Origin: Ectorhizobium quercum
Lineage (GTDB): Bacteria > Pseudomonadota > Alphaproteobacteria > Rhizobiales > Rhizobiaceae
DNA: 64,000 bases
Assembly (NCBI RefSeq): GCF_026552795.1
Contig: NZ_JANFPI010000002.1
Coordinates: 248,001 to 312,000, forward strand
Direction: 5' to 3'
Shown: positions 54,569 through 63,790 of the stretch, piece by piece
How positions within the stretch are numbered: the first letter of the stretch is position 1
How the letters are laid out: each line of letters opens with the position of its first letter
Notes under the pieces: generated by a model
Databases searched by the model: none
What the model was told of the DNA's origin: nothing
What the model saw: the letters and a program-made list of their open reading frames with translations, nothing else
Translations under genes and position numbers: made by a program

Positions 54569-55858
54569 ATGATGATCGTGAGACGCTCCACGCCCTGCGA
54601 AACCTCAAAGCATTTCCGCTTTTTCCCGAATCGCGAAGAAGCGCCACGCTCCGGCGTTCACGCCATTGCGGACGCCAGGCCGCGCCGCACTTTCGCTGGA
54701 ATTGTCTTGGCCGTTCTCCACCTCGCATTGCTGGTGCCGCAGGCAGCATCCGCGCAGGACGCACCGGCGCAGATGCTGCCGGCCATCGTCGTCACCGAAG
54801 TGGCGCAGCGACAGCTTGTCGACCGCATCGTCGCCACCGGCACGATCCGGCCCGTCGACGAGGTCTATCTCCAGCCGCAGGTCGAAGGCCTCCAGACCCG
54901 GACGGTCAACGCCGATGTCGGCGACCGGGTGCAGGAAGGCGACATCCTCGCCGTCCTCAACGAGGACAGCCTGATCCTGCAAAAAAGCCAGCTCGAAGCG
55001 ACGCGCGCCAAGGCGGAGGCCAGTCTTGCCCAGCTCACGGCGCAGCTCGTCGACACCACGGCCAGCGCCGAGGACGCGGAACGCCAGCGCGCGCGCACCG
55101 TCGCACTTCGGGCGAACGGCACCGTCTCCACCTCGCAGGTGGAACAGGCAGAAACCGCCGCCACCGGCGCCAAGGCGCGCCTGAGGGCCGCCGAACAGGC
55201 GATCGCCGTCGCCGAAGCCGAGTTGAAGGTGATCGATGCGCAGATGTCCGATATCGACCTGAGGCTTGCCCGCACCGAGATCAGGGCGCCTGCCTCCGGC
55301 ACGGTATCGGCACGCACCGCCAAGGTCGGCGCCATCGCCGCGGCCAGCGGCCAGCCGATGTTCACGCTCATCCGCGACGGTCAGATCGAACTGGTGGCCG
55401 ACGTCACCGAAAGCGACATTCTCAGGATCACCCCGGGCCTCAAGGCCTCGATCCGCGTTGCCGGCAGCAACCGGGTGCTGACGGGCGCCGTCCGCCTCGT
55501 GTCGCCGACCGTGGACCCGGTGACGCGCCTCGGCTCCGTCCACATCGCCATCGACGAGGACGACCGGGCCCGCGCCGGCATGTATGCCAGCGCCGACATC
55601 GTGCTCGCCGAGGCAAGCGGGCTTGCCGTGCCGCTTTCGGCCATCACCGTCACCCGCGACGGCGCGACCGTTCGCCTCGTCCGCGACGGCGTGGTGCATC
55701 AGGTCGAGATCGCGACCGGCATTCAGGACGGCGGCTATGTCGAGGTCCTGGAAGGCCTCGATGCGGGCGCCGAGGTGGTGGCCAAGGCCGGCGCCTTCGT
55801 GCGCGAGGGCGACCGCGTGGCACCCGTCCGGCAGGCTTCTGCCGGCCCGGTCGATTGA
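54569..55858 (+). CDS. RND efflux membrane-fusion (periplasmic adaptor) protein
   Basis: A roughly 429-residue adaptor that would link the inner-membrane RND pump to an outer-membrane channel. A hydrophobic export segment (FAGIVLAVLHLALLVPQAAS) is preceded by a charged N-terminus. The lipoyl/hairpin region shows VATGTIRPVDEVYLQPQVEG, a long coiled coil about residues 120-225 rich in Ala, Glu and Gln, then TEIRAPASGTVSARTAKVGAIAAASG and a beta-barrel domain. The start is unsure: ATGs at 54569 and 54572 and a GTG at 54578 are possible. The RND pump gene starts 14 bp downstream. No outer-membrane gene is adjacent. Confidence 0.82.
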   Translation: MMIVRRSTPCETSKHFRFFPNREEAPRSGVHAIADARPRRTFAGIVLAVLHLALLVPQAASAQDAPAQMLPAIVVTEVAQRQLVDRIVATGTIRPVDEVYLQPQVEGLQTRTVNADVGDRVQEGDILAVLNEDSLILQKSQLEATRAKAEASLAQLTAQLVDTTASAEDAERQRARTVALRANGTVSTSQVEQAETAATGAKARLRAAEQAIAVAEAELKVIDAQMSDIDLRLARTEIRAPASGTVSARTAKVGAIAAASGQPMFTLIRDGQIELVADVTESDILRITPGLKASIRVAGSNRVLTGAVRLVSPTVDPVTRLGSVHIAIDEDDRARAGMYASADIVLAEASGLAVPLSAITVTRDGATVRLVRDGVVHQVEIATGIQDGGYVEVLEGLDAGAEVVAKAGAFVREGDRVAPVRQASAGPVD

Positions 55859-55872
55859 TGGAGTAGGAACAG

Positions 55873-58800
55873 ATGAACTTCTCCGCCTGGTCGATCCGGA
55901 ATCCGATCGCGCCGCTGCTTCTGTTCTTCCTGCTGATGTATGTCGGCGTGAAGTCCTTCTACAGCCTGCCGATCACCCGCTTTCCGAATATCGACCTGCC
56001 GGTCATCTCCGTCGTCGTCACCCAGAGCGGTGCCTCGCCGGCCGAGCTGGAAATGCAGGTCACGAAGGAGGTGGAGGACGCCGTGGCCTCGCTGACCGGC
56101 GTCGACGAAATCCAGTCCACCGTCACCGACGGCCAGTCCCAGACGGCCATCATCTTCCGCATGGAGGTGAAGACCGAGGAGGCCCTTCAGGACGTGAAGG
56201 ATGCGATCGACCGCATCCGTTCCAGCCTGCCCGCCACCGTAGACGAGCCCATCGTCTCCAAGATCGACGTCGAGGGGCAGGCGATCCTGAGCTATGCCGT
56301 CTCGGCGCCCGGCATGACGCTGGAAGAACTGTCCTGGTTCGTCGACGACACGGTCAAGCGCGCCCTTCAGGGCCAGCCCGGCATCGGCCGCATCGACCGC
56401 TACGGCGGCGCCGACCGCGAAATCCGCGTCGAGATGAACCCCGACAAGCTGAACGCCTACGGCATTTCGGCGGCGGACGTGAATGCGCAGCTTCGCGGCA
56501 TCAACGCCGACCTGGGGTCGGGCCGCGGCCAGGTGGCCGGCGCCGAGCAGGCCATCCGCACGCTGGGCGACGCCCGCAATGTCGCCGATCTCGCCGGCAC
56601 GACCATATCGATCGGCGACGGCCGCTTCGTGAAGCTTTCCGAACTCGGCACCATCACCGACACCTATGAGGAGCCCGTCTCCTTCTCCCGCTTCAACGGC
56701 CAGCCGGTCGTCACCTTCGCGGTCTTCCGCTCCAAGGGGGCGAGCGAGGTGACGGTGGCGGAAACCGTCACCGGCATTCTCGACACGCTGTCCGCCGAAC
56801 ACCGGAACGTTTCCATCGAGAAGGTGGACGACGCCGTCTATTTCACCTACGGCAATTACGAGGCGGCGATGCACACGCTGATGGAGGGCGCGCTGCTCGC
56901 CGTCGTCGTCGTCTTCCTCTTTCTGCGCAACTGGCGCGCCACGCTGATCGCCGCCGTGGCCCTGCCGCTCTCCGCGGTCCCGACGCTGTGGATCATGGAG
57001 ATCATGGGCTTCTCGCTCAATCTCGTCAGCTTCCTCGCCCTGACGCTGGCGACCGGGATTCTCGTCGACGACGCCATCGTCGAGGTCGAGAACATCGCCC
57101 GCCACATCAAGATGGGCAAGACGCCCTATCGCGCCGCGCTCGATGCCGCCGACGAGATCGGCCTTGCGGTGATCGCCACCTCCTTCACCATCATCGCCGT
57201 GTTCGTGCCGGTCTCGTTCATGCCCGGCATTCCGGGCCAGTATTTCATCCAGTTCGGGCTGACGGTCGCCTTTTCCGTCTTCTTCTCGCTGGTGGTGGCG
57301 CGCCTGATAACGCCGCTGATGGCCGCCTATCTGATGCGGCCCGAAGACGGCATGGAAGACCACGAGGACAATGACGGCACCATCCTGTCGGCCTATACCC
57401 GGCTGATCCGCACGACCACGCGCTGGCGCTACACCACGCTGCTCGGCGCCGTCGGCTTTCTGGTCGGCTCGCTTTACGTGCTCATGCAGGTGCCGGGCAG
57501 CTTCATGCCGCCGGAGGATGCCGGCCGCATCGTCCTGTCCGTCGAACTGCCGCCCAACGCCTCGCTGGACGACACCAGCCGCGCGACCGACGAGCTTTAC
57601 ACCCGGCTGCATGACATCGAGGGGGTGGAAAACGTCTTCGTGCTCGGCGGCGCATCGCCCAAGGGCGACCTGGAACTGCGCCGCGCCTCCGTGACGCTCA
57701 ACCTGGAGAAGATCGACCACTCCCTCGTCAAGACGCTGGTCAACAAGGGGCTGGGCGGCCTGCCGCTGATCGGCCCCTGGCTGCCGAAGATCGAGGACAA
57801 GGGCCGCATCCGCCCGCAATGGGACATCGAGCAGGATGTCTTCGCCCGCGTCCGCGACATTCCCGACGTGCGCGTGCTGCGGCTGAACGACCGCGCCGAG
57901 CGCGACATCACCTTCAACTTCCTGGGCAATGACAACGAGGCGCTGAACGAGGCCGTCGGCATCCTTGAAGCGAAGCTGCGCGCCGAGCCGCTGCTGGCCA
58001 ATGTCAGCGCCGATGGCGCCCTGCCCCGCCCGGAACTCCAGATCCGTCCTCGCAAGGACGAGGCCGCGCGCCTCGGCATCACGCCGAGCCTGATCGCGGA
58101 GACGGTGCGCGTCGCCACCATCGGCGACACCGACGTGGCGCTGGCCAAGATCGCCCTCGACGGCCGCCTGATTCCGATCCGCGTTCAGGCGTCGCTCGAC
58201 CTGCGCCGCGACCTCGCCGCCATCCGGGCGCTGAAGATCGCCACATCCGGCGGGGCTCTGGTTCCGCTGTCGACCGTCGCCGATATCGACTATTCCGAGG
58301 GCGTCAGCTCCATCAAGCGCAACGACCGCGCCCGCGTCGTCTCCATCGGCTCCGACCTGCGGCAGGATGTGGCGCTCGACAGCGCGACCGCCGCCTTCAG
58401 GACCGTTGTGGAGCAGGCCGGCCTGCCACAAGGTGTCCGCATCGCCGAAAGCGGCGACGCCAAGATCCAGGCCGAAATGCAGCAGAGCTTCGGCAACGCC
58501 ATGCTGATGGGCCTGCTGCTGGTGCTGGTGGTGCTGATCCTCCTGTTCAAGGACGTCATCCAGCCCTTCACCATCCTGCTTTCGCTGCCGCTGGCCATCG
58601 GCGGCGTCGCCGCCGCACTCATCATCACCCAATCGGCGCTGTCCATGCCGGTGCTGATCGGCATCCTGATGCTGATGGGGATCGTCACCAAGAACGCCAT
58701 CCTGCTCGTCGATTTCGCCATCGAGATGATCCGCGGCGGCCTGGAGCGCAATGCCGCCCTTGTCGAGGCGGGCCGCAAGCGCGCCCGCCCCATCGTCATG

Positions 58801-59172
58801 ACCTCCATCGCCATGTCTGCCGGCATGCTGCCCTCCGCGCTCGGCGTCGGCGAAGGCGGCTCCTTCCGCTCGCCGATGGCGATCGCGGTGATCGGCGGCA
58901 TCATCGTCTCGACGGTGCTCAGCCTCGTCGTCGTGCCCTCGTTCTTCCTGATCATGGACGACCTGTCGCGCCTTCTCGGCCGGCTGTTCTCCCGCTTCGT
59001 CGGCCCCCGGGAGCCGGACGACGAGGTGCTGCCCCCGGAAGAACTGACCGCGCTTGCCCGCAGCAACAGCGAGAAGCTCGACGCGCTCACCGCCCGCGTG
59101 GAGGCCGTGGCATCGGGCACCGGCGCGGGCCGCAAGCCGAATCCGCCGCTTGCCCCCAACGCCGCCGAATAG
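55873..59172 (+). CDS. RND family efflux pump, inner-membrane subunit
   Basis: A 1099-residue RND (AcrB/HAE1-type) proton-driven pump. It has the duplicated layout with twelve membrane helices and two large periplasmic loops. The N-terminal SIRNPIAPLLLFFLLMYVGVKSFYSLPITRFPNIDLP, the proton-relay region LATGILVDDAIVEVENI (about residues 395-411) and MSAGMLPSALGVGEGGSFRSPMAIAVIGGII near the end are typical. It is slightly longer than AcrB because of a charged C-terminal tail. Substrate range cannot be told from sequence. GAGTAGGAAC lies before the ATG. A hairpin terminator follows at 59201-59235. Confidence 0.92.
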   Translation: MNFSAWSIRNPIAPLLLFFLLMYVGVKSFYSLPITRFPNIDLPVISVVVTQSGASPAELEMQVTKEVEDAVASLTGVDEIQSTVTDGQSQTAIIFRMEVKTEEALQDVKDAIDRIRSSLPATVDEPIVSKIDVEGQAILSYAVSAPGMTLEELSWFVDDTVKRALQGQPGIGRIDRYGGADREIRVEMNPDKLNAYGISAADVNAQLRGINADLGSGRGQVAGAEQAIRTLGDARNVADLAGTTISIGDGRFVKLSELGTITDTYEEPVSFSRFNGQPVVTFAVFRSKGASEVTVAETVTGILDTLSAEHRNVSIEKVDDAVYFTYGNYEAAMHTLMEGALLAVVVVFLFLRNWRATLIAAVALPLSAVPTLWIMEIMGFSLNLVSFLALTLATGILVDDAIVEVENIARHIKMGKTPYRAALDAADEIGLAVIATSFTIIAVFVPVSFMPGIPGQYFIQFGLTVAFSVFFSLVVARLITPLMAAYLMRPEDGMEDHEDNDGTILSAYTRLIRTTTRWRYTTLLGAVGFLVGSLYVLMQVPGSFMPPEDAGRIVLSVELPPNASLDDTSRATDELYTRLHDIEGVENVFVLGGASPKGDLELRRASVTLNLEKIDHSLVKTLVNKGLGGLPLIGPWLPKIEDKGRIRPQWDIEQDVFARVRDIPDVRVLRLNDRAERDITFNFLGNDNEALNEAVGILEAKLRAEPLLANVSADGALPRPELQIRPRKDEAARLGITPSLIAETVRVATIGDTDVALAKIALDGRLIPIRVQASLDLRRDLAAIRALKIATSGGALVPLSTVADIDYSEGVSSIKRNDRARVVSIGSDLRQDVALDSATAAFRTVVEQAGLPQGVRIAESGDAKIQAEMQQSFGNAMLMGLLLVLVVLILLFKDVIQPFTILLSLPLAIGGVAAALIITQSALSMPVLIGILMLMGIVTKNAILLVDFAIEMIRGGLERNAALVEAGRKRARPIVMTSIAMSAGMLPSALGVGEGGSFRSPMAIAVIGGIIVSTVLSLVVVPSFFLIMDDLSRLLGRLFSRFVGPREPDDEVLPPEELTALARSNSEKLDALTARVEAVASGTGAGRKPNPPLAPNAAE

Positions 59173-59200
59173 GCACGGCCGGCGATTGACGGCCATATTT

Positions 59201-59235
59201 CCGCCCGCCGCCCCGCCGGGCGGGCGGCAATTTTT
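59201..59235 (+). terminator. Terminator after the RND pump gene
   Basis: CCGCCCGCC (59201-59209) pairs with GGCGGGCGG (59219-59227), loop of 9, followed by CAATTTTT. Confidence 0.7.
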
Positions 59236-59246
59236 CTCCAGACACG

Positions 59247-59260
59247 TTGATCGAAATCAA
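59247..59260. promoter_or_regulatory. FNR/FixK/DNR-type box
   Basis: TTGATCGAAATCAA is a perfect match to the TTGAT-N4-ATCAA consensus of Fnr-family activators. It is about 292 bp upstream of the Crp/Fnr-type gene and just beyond the RND terminator, so it points to that gene, perhaps autoregulated or under oxygen/NO control. Confidence 0.75.
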
Positions 59261-59551
59261 ATGCGTTGCCCCTGCGCTTGCGTAAGGTCGTCGCTGCCGA
59301 AAGTGAAGTGATCGATACGCCCTCATGGTTGCAGTCGGTGCCTGTCGGATGCGAGCGATGAACTCGCCTTTGCAGGCACGATGACCGGGAAGAGGACAGG
59401 AATTTCCCCTGCCGCCCGGGCCGTCAACCGCGGAAGTCCCGGCTTCCGGAAAGCGGAATCGTTACACTTCAGAGCCGACATTGAAAGCATGACGCGCGCC
59501 GCACAGGCCGGCGGCATGTCGAAGGGATCGGACGCGGGTGGTCGGGGAGCT

Positions 59552-60247
59552 ATGAATACAGTGAACAAGAGCCTCAAACTGAACACACGGGACAGAAATA
59601 TATTGGTGAAGACGCCGTTTCTCGCCAATCTGGGCAGCCATACGCTGAACCGGATGCTTGAGATCGTGACCGTCAGCGGCTTCGAGGCGCGCGACATCCT
59701 GTTCCGCGAAGGCGAAGCCGCCGAGTATTTCTATTGCGTGCTGAGCGGCTATGTCCGCCTGTACCGCCTGAACAAGGACGGACGCGAGGCGGACATCCGC
59801 GTTTGCGGTCCCGGCGATACGGTGGCCGAATGCCTGCTCTACAAGGGCGACACCTATCGCTACAACGCGCAGGCCGCCGAGCCCGTCACCCTCGCCCGCT
59901 TCGAGCTTCAAAAGGTGCGCGAGATGGCCGAGCGCGAACAGGACGTGGCCAAGGCCGTGATCGAATGCCTCTCGACCCATCTCATGAGCACGATGGATTG
60001 CGTGGCGAACGACCGGCTCCAGACCGCGCCGCAGCGGGTCGCCCATTACCTGCTCGACCAGTGTGGCTCCGAAGAATGCGCCTCGGCCTCGATCCGCCTG
60101 CCCTTCCAGAAAAGCCTTCTGGCGGGCAAGCTGGGCCTTGCGCCAGAAGCCCTTTCGCGCGCCTTCTCCTCGCTGCGCCGCGCCGGCGTGACGGTGCGCG
60201 GCCGCGTGATCCAGATCAGCGACGTGAGCGCGCTCAAGCAGATCTGA
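59552..60247 (+). CDS. Crp/Fnr family transcriptional regulator
   Basis: A 231-residue regulator with an N-terminal cyclic-nucleotide-type beta-roll (ILFREGEAAEYFYCVLSGYVRLYRLNKDG), a long dimer helix and a C-terminal helix-turn-helix (LPFQKSLLAGKLGLAPEALSRAFSSLRRAGV). The recognition region PEALSRAF is like that of NnrR/DNR-type members. The N-terminal cysteines needed for an Fnr iron-sulfur cluster are absent, so direct O2 sensing of that kind is unlikely; NO or another signal is possible. GGGGAGC precedes the ATG at 59552. The TTGAT-N4-ATCAA box upstream suggests control by this or a related regulator. Confidence 0.85.
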   Translation: MNTVNKSLKLNTRDRNILVKTPFLANLGSHTLNRMLEIVTVSGFEARDILFREGEAAEYFYCVLSGYVRLYRLNKDGREADIRVCGPGDTVAECLLYKGDTYRYNAQAAEPVTLARFELQKVREMAEREQDVAKAVIECLSTHLMSTMDCVANDRLQTAPQRVAHYLLDQCGSEECASASIRLPFQKSLLAGKLGLAPEALSRAFSSLRRAGVTVRGRVIQISDVSALKQI

Positions 60248-60282
60248 AGGGTCTGGCGTATTGCAGGACGACGGGAGGAAAC

Positions 60283-60315
60283 AAGGCCGGGGCGCAATGT
60301 ACGCCCCGGCCTTTT
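60283..60315. terminator. Bidirectional terminator between Crp/Fnr and MBL genes
   Basis: AAGGCCGGGGCG (60283-60294) pairs with CGCCCCGGCCTT (60302-60313), 7-base loop, followed by TTTT; A-rich on the other side, so usable by both convergent genes. Confidence 0.85.
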
Positions 60316-60322
60316 CCATTTC

Positions 60323-61141
60323 TCACACGGGAACGAAGCGGAAGGTCTCGCCCGCCGGCTCGACCCGGACGAAACCGGAGACATGGCCGCCGGACGCGCT
60401 CCATCCTTCCCGGGCCGCCCGCCGGAGAATGGCGCGGCGGCTGTGTGCGCCAAGCGCTGCATCCGCATCGTAGATGAAGCAGATATCGGGATCGGCAAGC
60501 TGGAGGTCCGGCGTGTGGAACAGGTCGCCCCACAGCACGAGCCGTTCCGGCCCCGTGCCGACCAGATAGCCGCTATGGCCCGGCGTGTGGCCCGGCATGG
60601 CGATGGCCTCGATTTCCGGCAGGACCGGCCCCTCGCCGATCCGCGTCACGCGGTCGCCGTAAAGGTCCAGAAGCCGGGCGGCGATGTCGAAACCGCCGCG
60701 GCGGATGGCGGGAACGGTCTCCTTCGCCGCAAGATCCGTGAAGAAGGCGAGATCGACGGCGGGGACGAAGATCTCCGCCTCCGGAAAGAATGGCTCCGTC
60801 TCCTCGAACAGGCCGAGCGCATGGTCGCCGTGCAGATGGGTGAGAAGCACGCGGCGCACATCGGCGGGGGCGATGCCCGCCTGCGCCATCGCTGTCCGGC
60901 CATGCCCGAGGCCGGGGCCCCAGAACGGCCCGGTTCCGGCATCGACCAGCATCAGCCCGTCCGGCCCCGCCAGCGCGAAGAAATTGACGTCCATGTCGAC
61001 CGTCGGCCGGCCCCAGGCCTCCACCGCCGCGTCGCGCCGCGCGTCGCTCTGCGCATGCGCCAGATGCGCGACCGGCGCCTTGTAGACACCGTCGATGAAG
61101 ATCGTCACGTCATAGGCGCCGAAGCGGCGGGAAACGGTCAT
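60323..61141 (-). CDS. MBL-fold metallo-hydrolase
   Basis: A 272-residue metallo-beta-lactamase-fold hydrolase. The metal motif THLHGDHALG (about residues 100-109), GHTPGHSGYLV and LWGDLFHTPD are all present. Similar proteins include lactonases and various thioester or phosphodiester hydrolases; no signal peptide is seen. The substrate is not predictable. It is upstream of, and in the opposite arrangement to, the regulator gene, and lies 37 bp downstream of ureG on the same strand, so it could be read through from the urease operon. Confidence 0.82.
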   Translation of the reverse strand: MTVSRRFGAYDVTIFIDGVYKAPVAHLAHAQSDARRDAAVEAWGRPTVDMDVNFFALAGPDGLMLVDAGTGPFWGPGLGHGRTAMAQAGIAPADVRRVLLTHLHGDHALGLFEETEPFFPEAEIFVPAVDLAFFTDLAAKETVPAIRRGGFDIAARLLDLYGDRVTRIGEGPVLPEIEAIAMPGHTPGHSGYLVGTGPERLVLWGDLFHTPDLQLADPDICFIYDADAALGAHSRRAILRRAAREGWSASGGHVSGFVRVEPAGETFRFVPV

Positions 61142-61178
61142 GGCTCAGCCCTCGCAGATCAGCATGAAACCGGCGGCC

Positions 61179-61790
61179 TCACAACCCGCCGTTCAACTTG
61201 AGAAAATCGACGATATCGGCAACGCCATCGCCCTGCTTCAGGTCCGTGAAGACGAAGGGCATCGCCGCCCGCTGCTTCGACGCGTCGCGCTCCATGACGG
61301 AGAGATCGGCGCCGACATAGGGCGCGAGGTCCTTCTTGTTGATGACCAGAAGATCCGAGCGGGTGATGCCGGGCCCGCCCTTACGCGGAATTTCCTCGCC
61401 CTGGCAGACGGAAATCACGTAGATGGTGATATCGGCCAGATCGGGCGAGAAGGTCGCGGCCAGATTGTCGCCGCCCGACTCGATGAAGACCACGTCGAGA
61501 TCGGGAATGCGCTCGTTGAGACCGGCGATCGCCTGAAGATTGATGGTCGCGTCCTCGCGGATCGCGGTATGCGGGCAGCCCCCCGTCTCGACGCCGACGA
61601 TCCGGTCGGAGGAAAGCGCCTGCATGCGCACCAGCGCCTCCGCATCCTCCGTCGTGTAGATGTCATTGGTGACGACGGCCACCGACCACTCGTCGCGCAT
61701 CGCCTTGCAGAGCTTTTCCGTCAACGCCGTCTTGCCGGAGCCGACCGGCCCGCCGATCCCGACGCGAAGAGGTCCGTTACCCGATTTCAT
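61179..61790 (-). CDS. ureG: Urease accessory GTPase UreG
   Basis: UreG hydrolyses GTP to drive nickel delivery to urease together with UreE, UreF and UreD/H. The 203-residue protein has the P-loop [17 protein letters not shown], the conserved metal site in [15 protein letters not shown] (Cys-Pro-His) and [17 protein letters not shown] as the guanine-specificity motif. It is the last urease gene here, after ureF with a 21-bp gap. Confidence 0.97.
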   Translation of the reverse strand: MKSGNGPLRVGIGGPVGSGKTALTEKLCKAMRDEWSVAVVTNDIYTTEDAEALVRMQALSSDRIVGVETGGCPHTAIREDATINLQAIAGLNERIPDLDVVFIESGGDNLAATFSPDLADITIYVISVCQGEEIPRKGGPGITRSDLLVINKKDLAPYVGADLSVMERDASKQRAAMPFVFTDLKQGDGVADIVDFLKLNGGL

Positions 61791-61811
61791 GCTGTCTTCC
61801 TTTCTGTCCGG

Positions 61812-62483
61812 TCAGGACCTGAACAGGCGCGAATATTGCGTTTCATGGCGCATGGCCGCGATGTCGGCCCGGATGGCAGCCGAGCCGAGATCGTCCAGCG
61901 TCGATTCTCCCGCGCGGGCCGCAAGCCCGAGCAGCACAGGTTCGAGCCGCGCCAGGATCGCCACGCCGTCCGTCTGGCCGGCGACGCCGAGCCGAAGCCC
62001 GGCGGACACCAGTTGCGACGCCGCCGCATGCAGCCACCCGGCGAGCGCCGCGTCGAGCGCGATGCCGTTTATCCCCGCCACCGCCCCGACCGCCACCGGA
62101 TAGGCCACGGCACTGCCGCGCGAATCGATGATCGGGCACGCCCATTGCGAGGCGGCGGCGAGAAAGGCCGTGCCCAGCGCCAGCGTTTCCTGATGCCGCT
62201 CCCGCGAACCGGCGAGCGCCTCGGCAAGCTCCACCGCTGCACCCAGCCCCTCGGCATTCCCGCATTGCCGCCAGGCCTCGGCAAACAGCACCGCATCGTT
62301 CCAGCCGGAACCGTGGGAAAGCATGGCCGCGATCCAGCCTTCCAGACCGGCGGCATCCTGCACCCAGCGATCGTGGACCGCCCGTTCAAGCCCGCCGGAA
62401 TAGGCGAAGGCGCCGACCGGAAAGGCCGGCGAAAGCCACGTCAGAAGGCGCAGCAACGCCGCGCCCGCTTGCTGCCCGTCCAT
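61812..62483 (-). CDS. ureF: Urease accessory protein UreF
   Basis: UreF is the helical scaffold that binds UreD/H and UreG and gates nickel insertion. The 223-residue protein has [24 protein letters not shown] at the N-terminus and [18 protein letters not shown], both typical. The ATG at 62483 starts 2 bp after the ureE stop; a TTG upstream at 62489 is less likely. Confidence 0.96.
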   Translation of the reverse strand: MDGQQAGAALLRLLTWLSPAFPVGAFAYSGGLERAVHDRWVQDAAGLEGWIAAMLSHGSGWNDAVLFAEAWRQCGNAEGLGAAVELAEALAGSRERHQETLALGTAFLAAASQWACPIIDSRGSAVAYPVAVGAVAGINGIALDAALAGWLHAAASQLVSAGLRLGVAGQTDGVAILARLEPVLLGLAARAGESTLDDLGSAAIRADIAAMRHETQYSRLFRS

Positions 62484-62485
62484 GC

Positions 62486-63076
62486 TCAACCGTGCTTGTG
62501 CCCGTGGTCATGATCGTGGTCGTGCCCATGATCATGATGACCGCCGCAGCCGCATTCCGCACCATGCTCATGGTGGTGGTGCTCACCGGCATGATCGTGA
62601 TGGTGATCGTGCGCATGGTCGTGGTCGTGATGGTCGTGGCCACCATGCGCATGATAGGCGCCGCGCACCGGCTGGAAGGCCGTCTCGACCGGCGTCACCG
62701 ACGCGCCGAGCCCTTCCAGCATCGCGCGGATCACATGATCGCGCTGGATCAGGATGCGATCCTCGCCGATCTCGGCCGGCAGGTGGCGGTTGCCGAGATG
62801 CCAAGCAAGCTCGGTCAGGTGCAGGCGGTCGCGACCGCGCACCTCGAACAGCTTCTGCGCGGCGGCGACGATCTCGACCAGATCGCCGTTTTCCAGCACC
62901 AGCTTGTCGCCATCGGCGAAGAGAACGGCCTCCTTCAGGTCCAGCATCACCATCTCGCCATTGTCGAGGTGAAGCAGCTTGCGGCGCAGGTGCCGCAGAT
63001 CGTGCGGAAGCTCGACCTTCGCGGCCGCCGGGTCGGAAGGCTCGCCTGCGGGGATATAGGAATGAACGCGCTGCAT
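62486..63076 (-). CDS. ureE: Urease nickel chaperone UreE with long His-rich tail
   Basis: UreE is a dimeric nickel donor for urease. The 196-residue protein has the peptide-binding and metal domains ([15 protein letters not shown], then [12 protein letters not shown] with the conserved metal-binding His) followed by an exceptional C-terminal tail of about 50 residues composed mainly of His, Asp and Gly with a CGCGG element, a nickel-storage-type sequence. The tail is reflected in the DNA as low-complexity CAT/GAC repeats around 62490-62660. The gene is 13 bp after the DUF2459 gene. Confidence 0.95.
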   Translation of the reverse strand: MQRVHSYIPAGEPSDPAAAKVELPHDLRHLRRKLLHLDNGEMVMLDLKEAVLFADGDKLVLENGDLVEIVAAAQKLFEVRGRDRLHLTELAWHLGNRHLPAEIGEDRILIQRDHVIRAMLEGLGASVTPVETAFQPVRGAYHAHGGHDHHDHDHAHDHHHDHAGEHHHHEHGAECGCGGHHDHGHDHDHDHGHKHG

Positions 63077-63089
63077 GGAAAACTCCAGT

Positions 63090-63761
63090 TCAATTGAAAA
63101 GGTTTAGCGACAGAACGAGCGTCTGCGGCGCGGGATTCCAGATGCCCGTCCGCAACCCACCCGTCCGCAAGGCTTTTGCGGTCCATGTGTTGCAGCCGAA
63201 CAGAGCATTGAAATACCCTCTGGCTTCGAAAAAACGATCCCTCTCGCTATAGCCCGAATCCGCGGCCGGCACCACCCGGTCCGGCGCGCCGGCAAAACTG
63301 CCGGCAATGAAGGCCAGCAGCCTGCGATAACCGGCCCCGTCCAGATCGAAGGAGGAAACGGCGGGATGCGTATCCGGGATATGACCCGCAACATCGACAT
63401 GCATCACCGAACGGTCGAGGGTCAGGGCACGAAGAACCGGCAGCGGCTTCAGATCCGCCCATGTCGGCGTTTCCACATAGAAGGCGCGCCCGCCCCAGCC
63501 GAAGACGAGCCATTCCGCCTGTCCATCTTCTATGGGAAGGCCCGCCCCTTCAAGGAAGGAAAACTGCCGGCGTGTCTCCGTGTCGAGCGGGATGGCGATA
63601 TCCGTGTGAATGGGATTGGAGATCACCAGAATCCGGTGAAATGCTCCCTCCGCTGCGGCGTGCGATGGCGTAAACAACGGCCGCGGAACGAGCATGCCCG
63701 CGACGACGCTCAGAAACACGAGGCCGATTGCGACGGCCGACAGCCCGGCCACCTTCTTCAT
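63090..63761 (-). CDS. DUF2459 / TIGR02117 urease-region protein
   Basis: A 223-residue protein with an N-terminal membrane anchor or signal ([20 protein letters not shown]) and conserved stretches [28 protein letters not shown], and [21 protein letters not shown]. This matches the DUF2459 family, also described as a conserved hypothetical of urease regions. The Cys and His residues suggest an enzyme-like fold outside the cytoplasm, but no function is known. It lies between ureC and ureE. The ATG at 63761 has AGGA immediately adjacent; a TTG at 63782 is an alternative start. Confidence 0.8.
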   Translation of the reverse strand: MKKVAGLSAVAIGLVFLSVVAGMLVPRPLFTPSHAAAEGAFHRILVISNPIHTDIAIPLDTETRRQFSFLEGAGLPIEDGQAEWLVFGWGGRAFYVETPTWADLKPLPVLRALTLDRSVMHVDVAGHIPDTHPAVSSFDLDGAGYRRLLAFIAGSFAGAPDRVVPAADSGYSERDRFFEARGYFNALFGCNTWTAKALRTGGLRTGIWNPAPQTLVLSLNLFN

Positions 63762-63790
63762 TCCTGCGCCCGGAAAACGCAACCCGCTTC

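Larger units (their letters stand above)
59173..59551. other. Intergenic region between the RND pump and the Crp/Fnr regulator
   Basis: About 380 bases holding the RND terminator (59201-59235), a perfect FNR-type box (59247-59260) and a long leader before the regulator gene at 59552. An in-frame upstream extension of the regulator runs back to 59381, but the GGGGAG site before 59552 makes that the likely start. Confidence 0.6.

Noticed and set aside
55735..59196. A 1153-codon minus-strand frame opposite the RND pump
   Set aside because: Mirror of the RND coding frame; composition dominated by Asp, Gly, His and Arg without motifs.
62486..62660. Low-complexity CAT/GAC tract as a non-coding repeat
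   Set aside because: It is the in-frame coding sequence of the His-rich tail of UreE.
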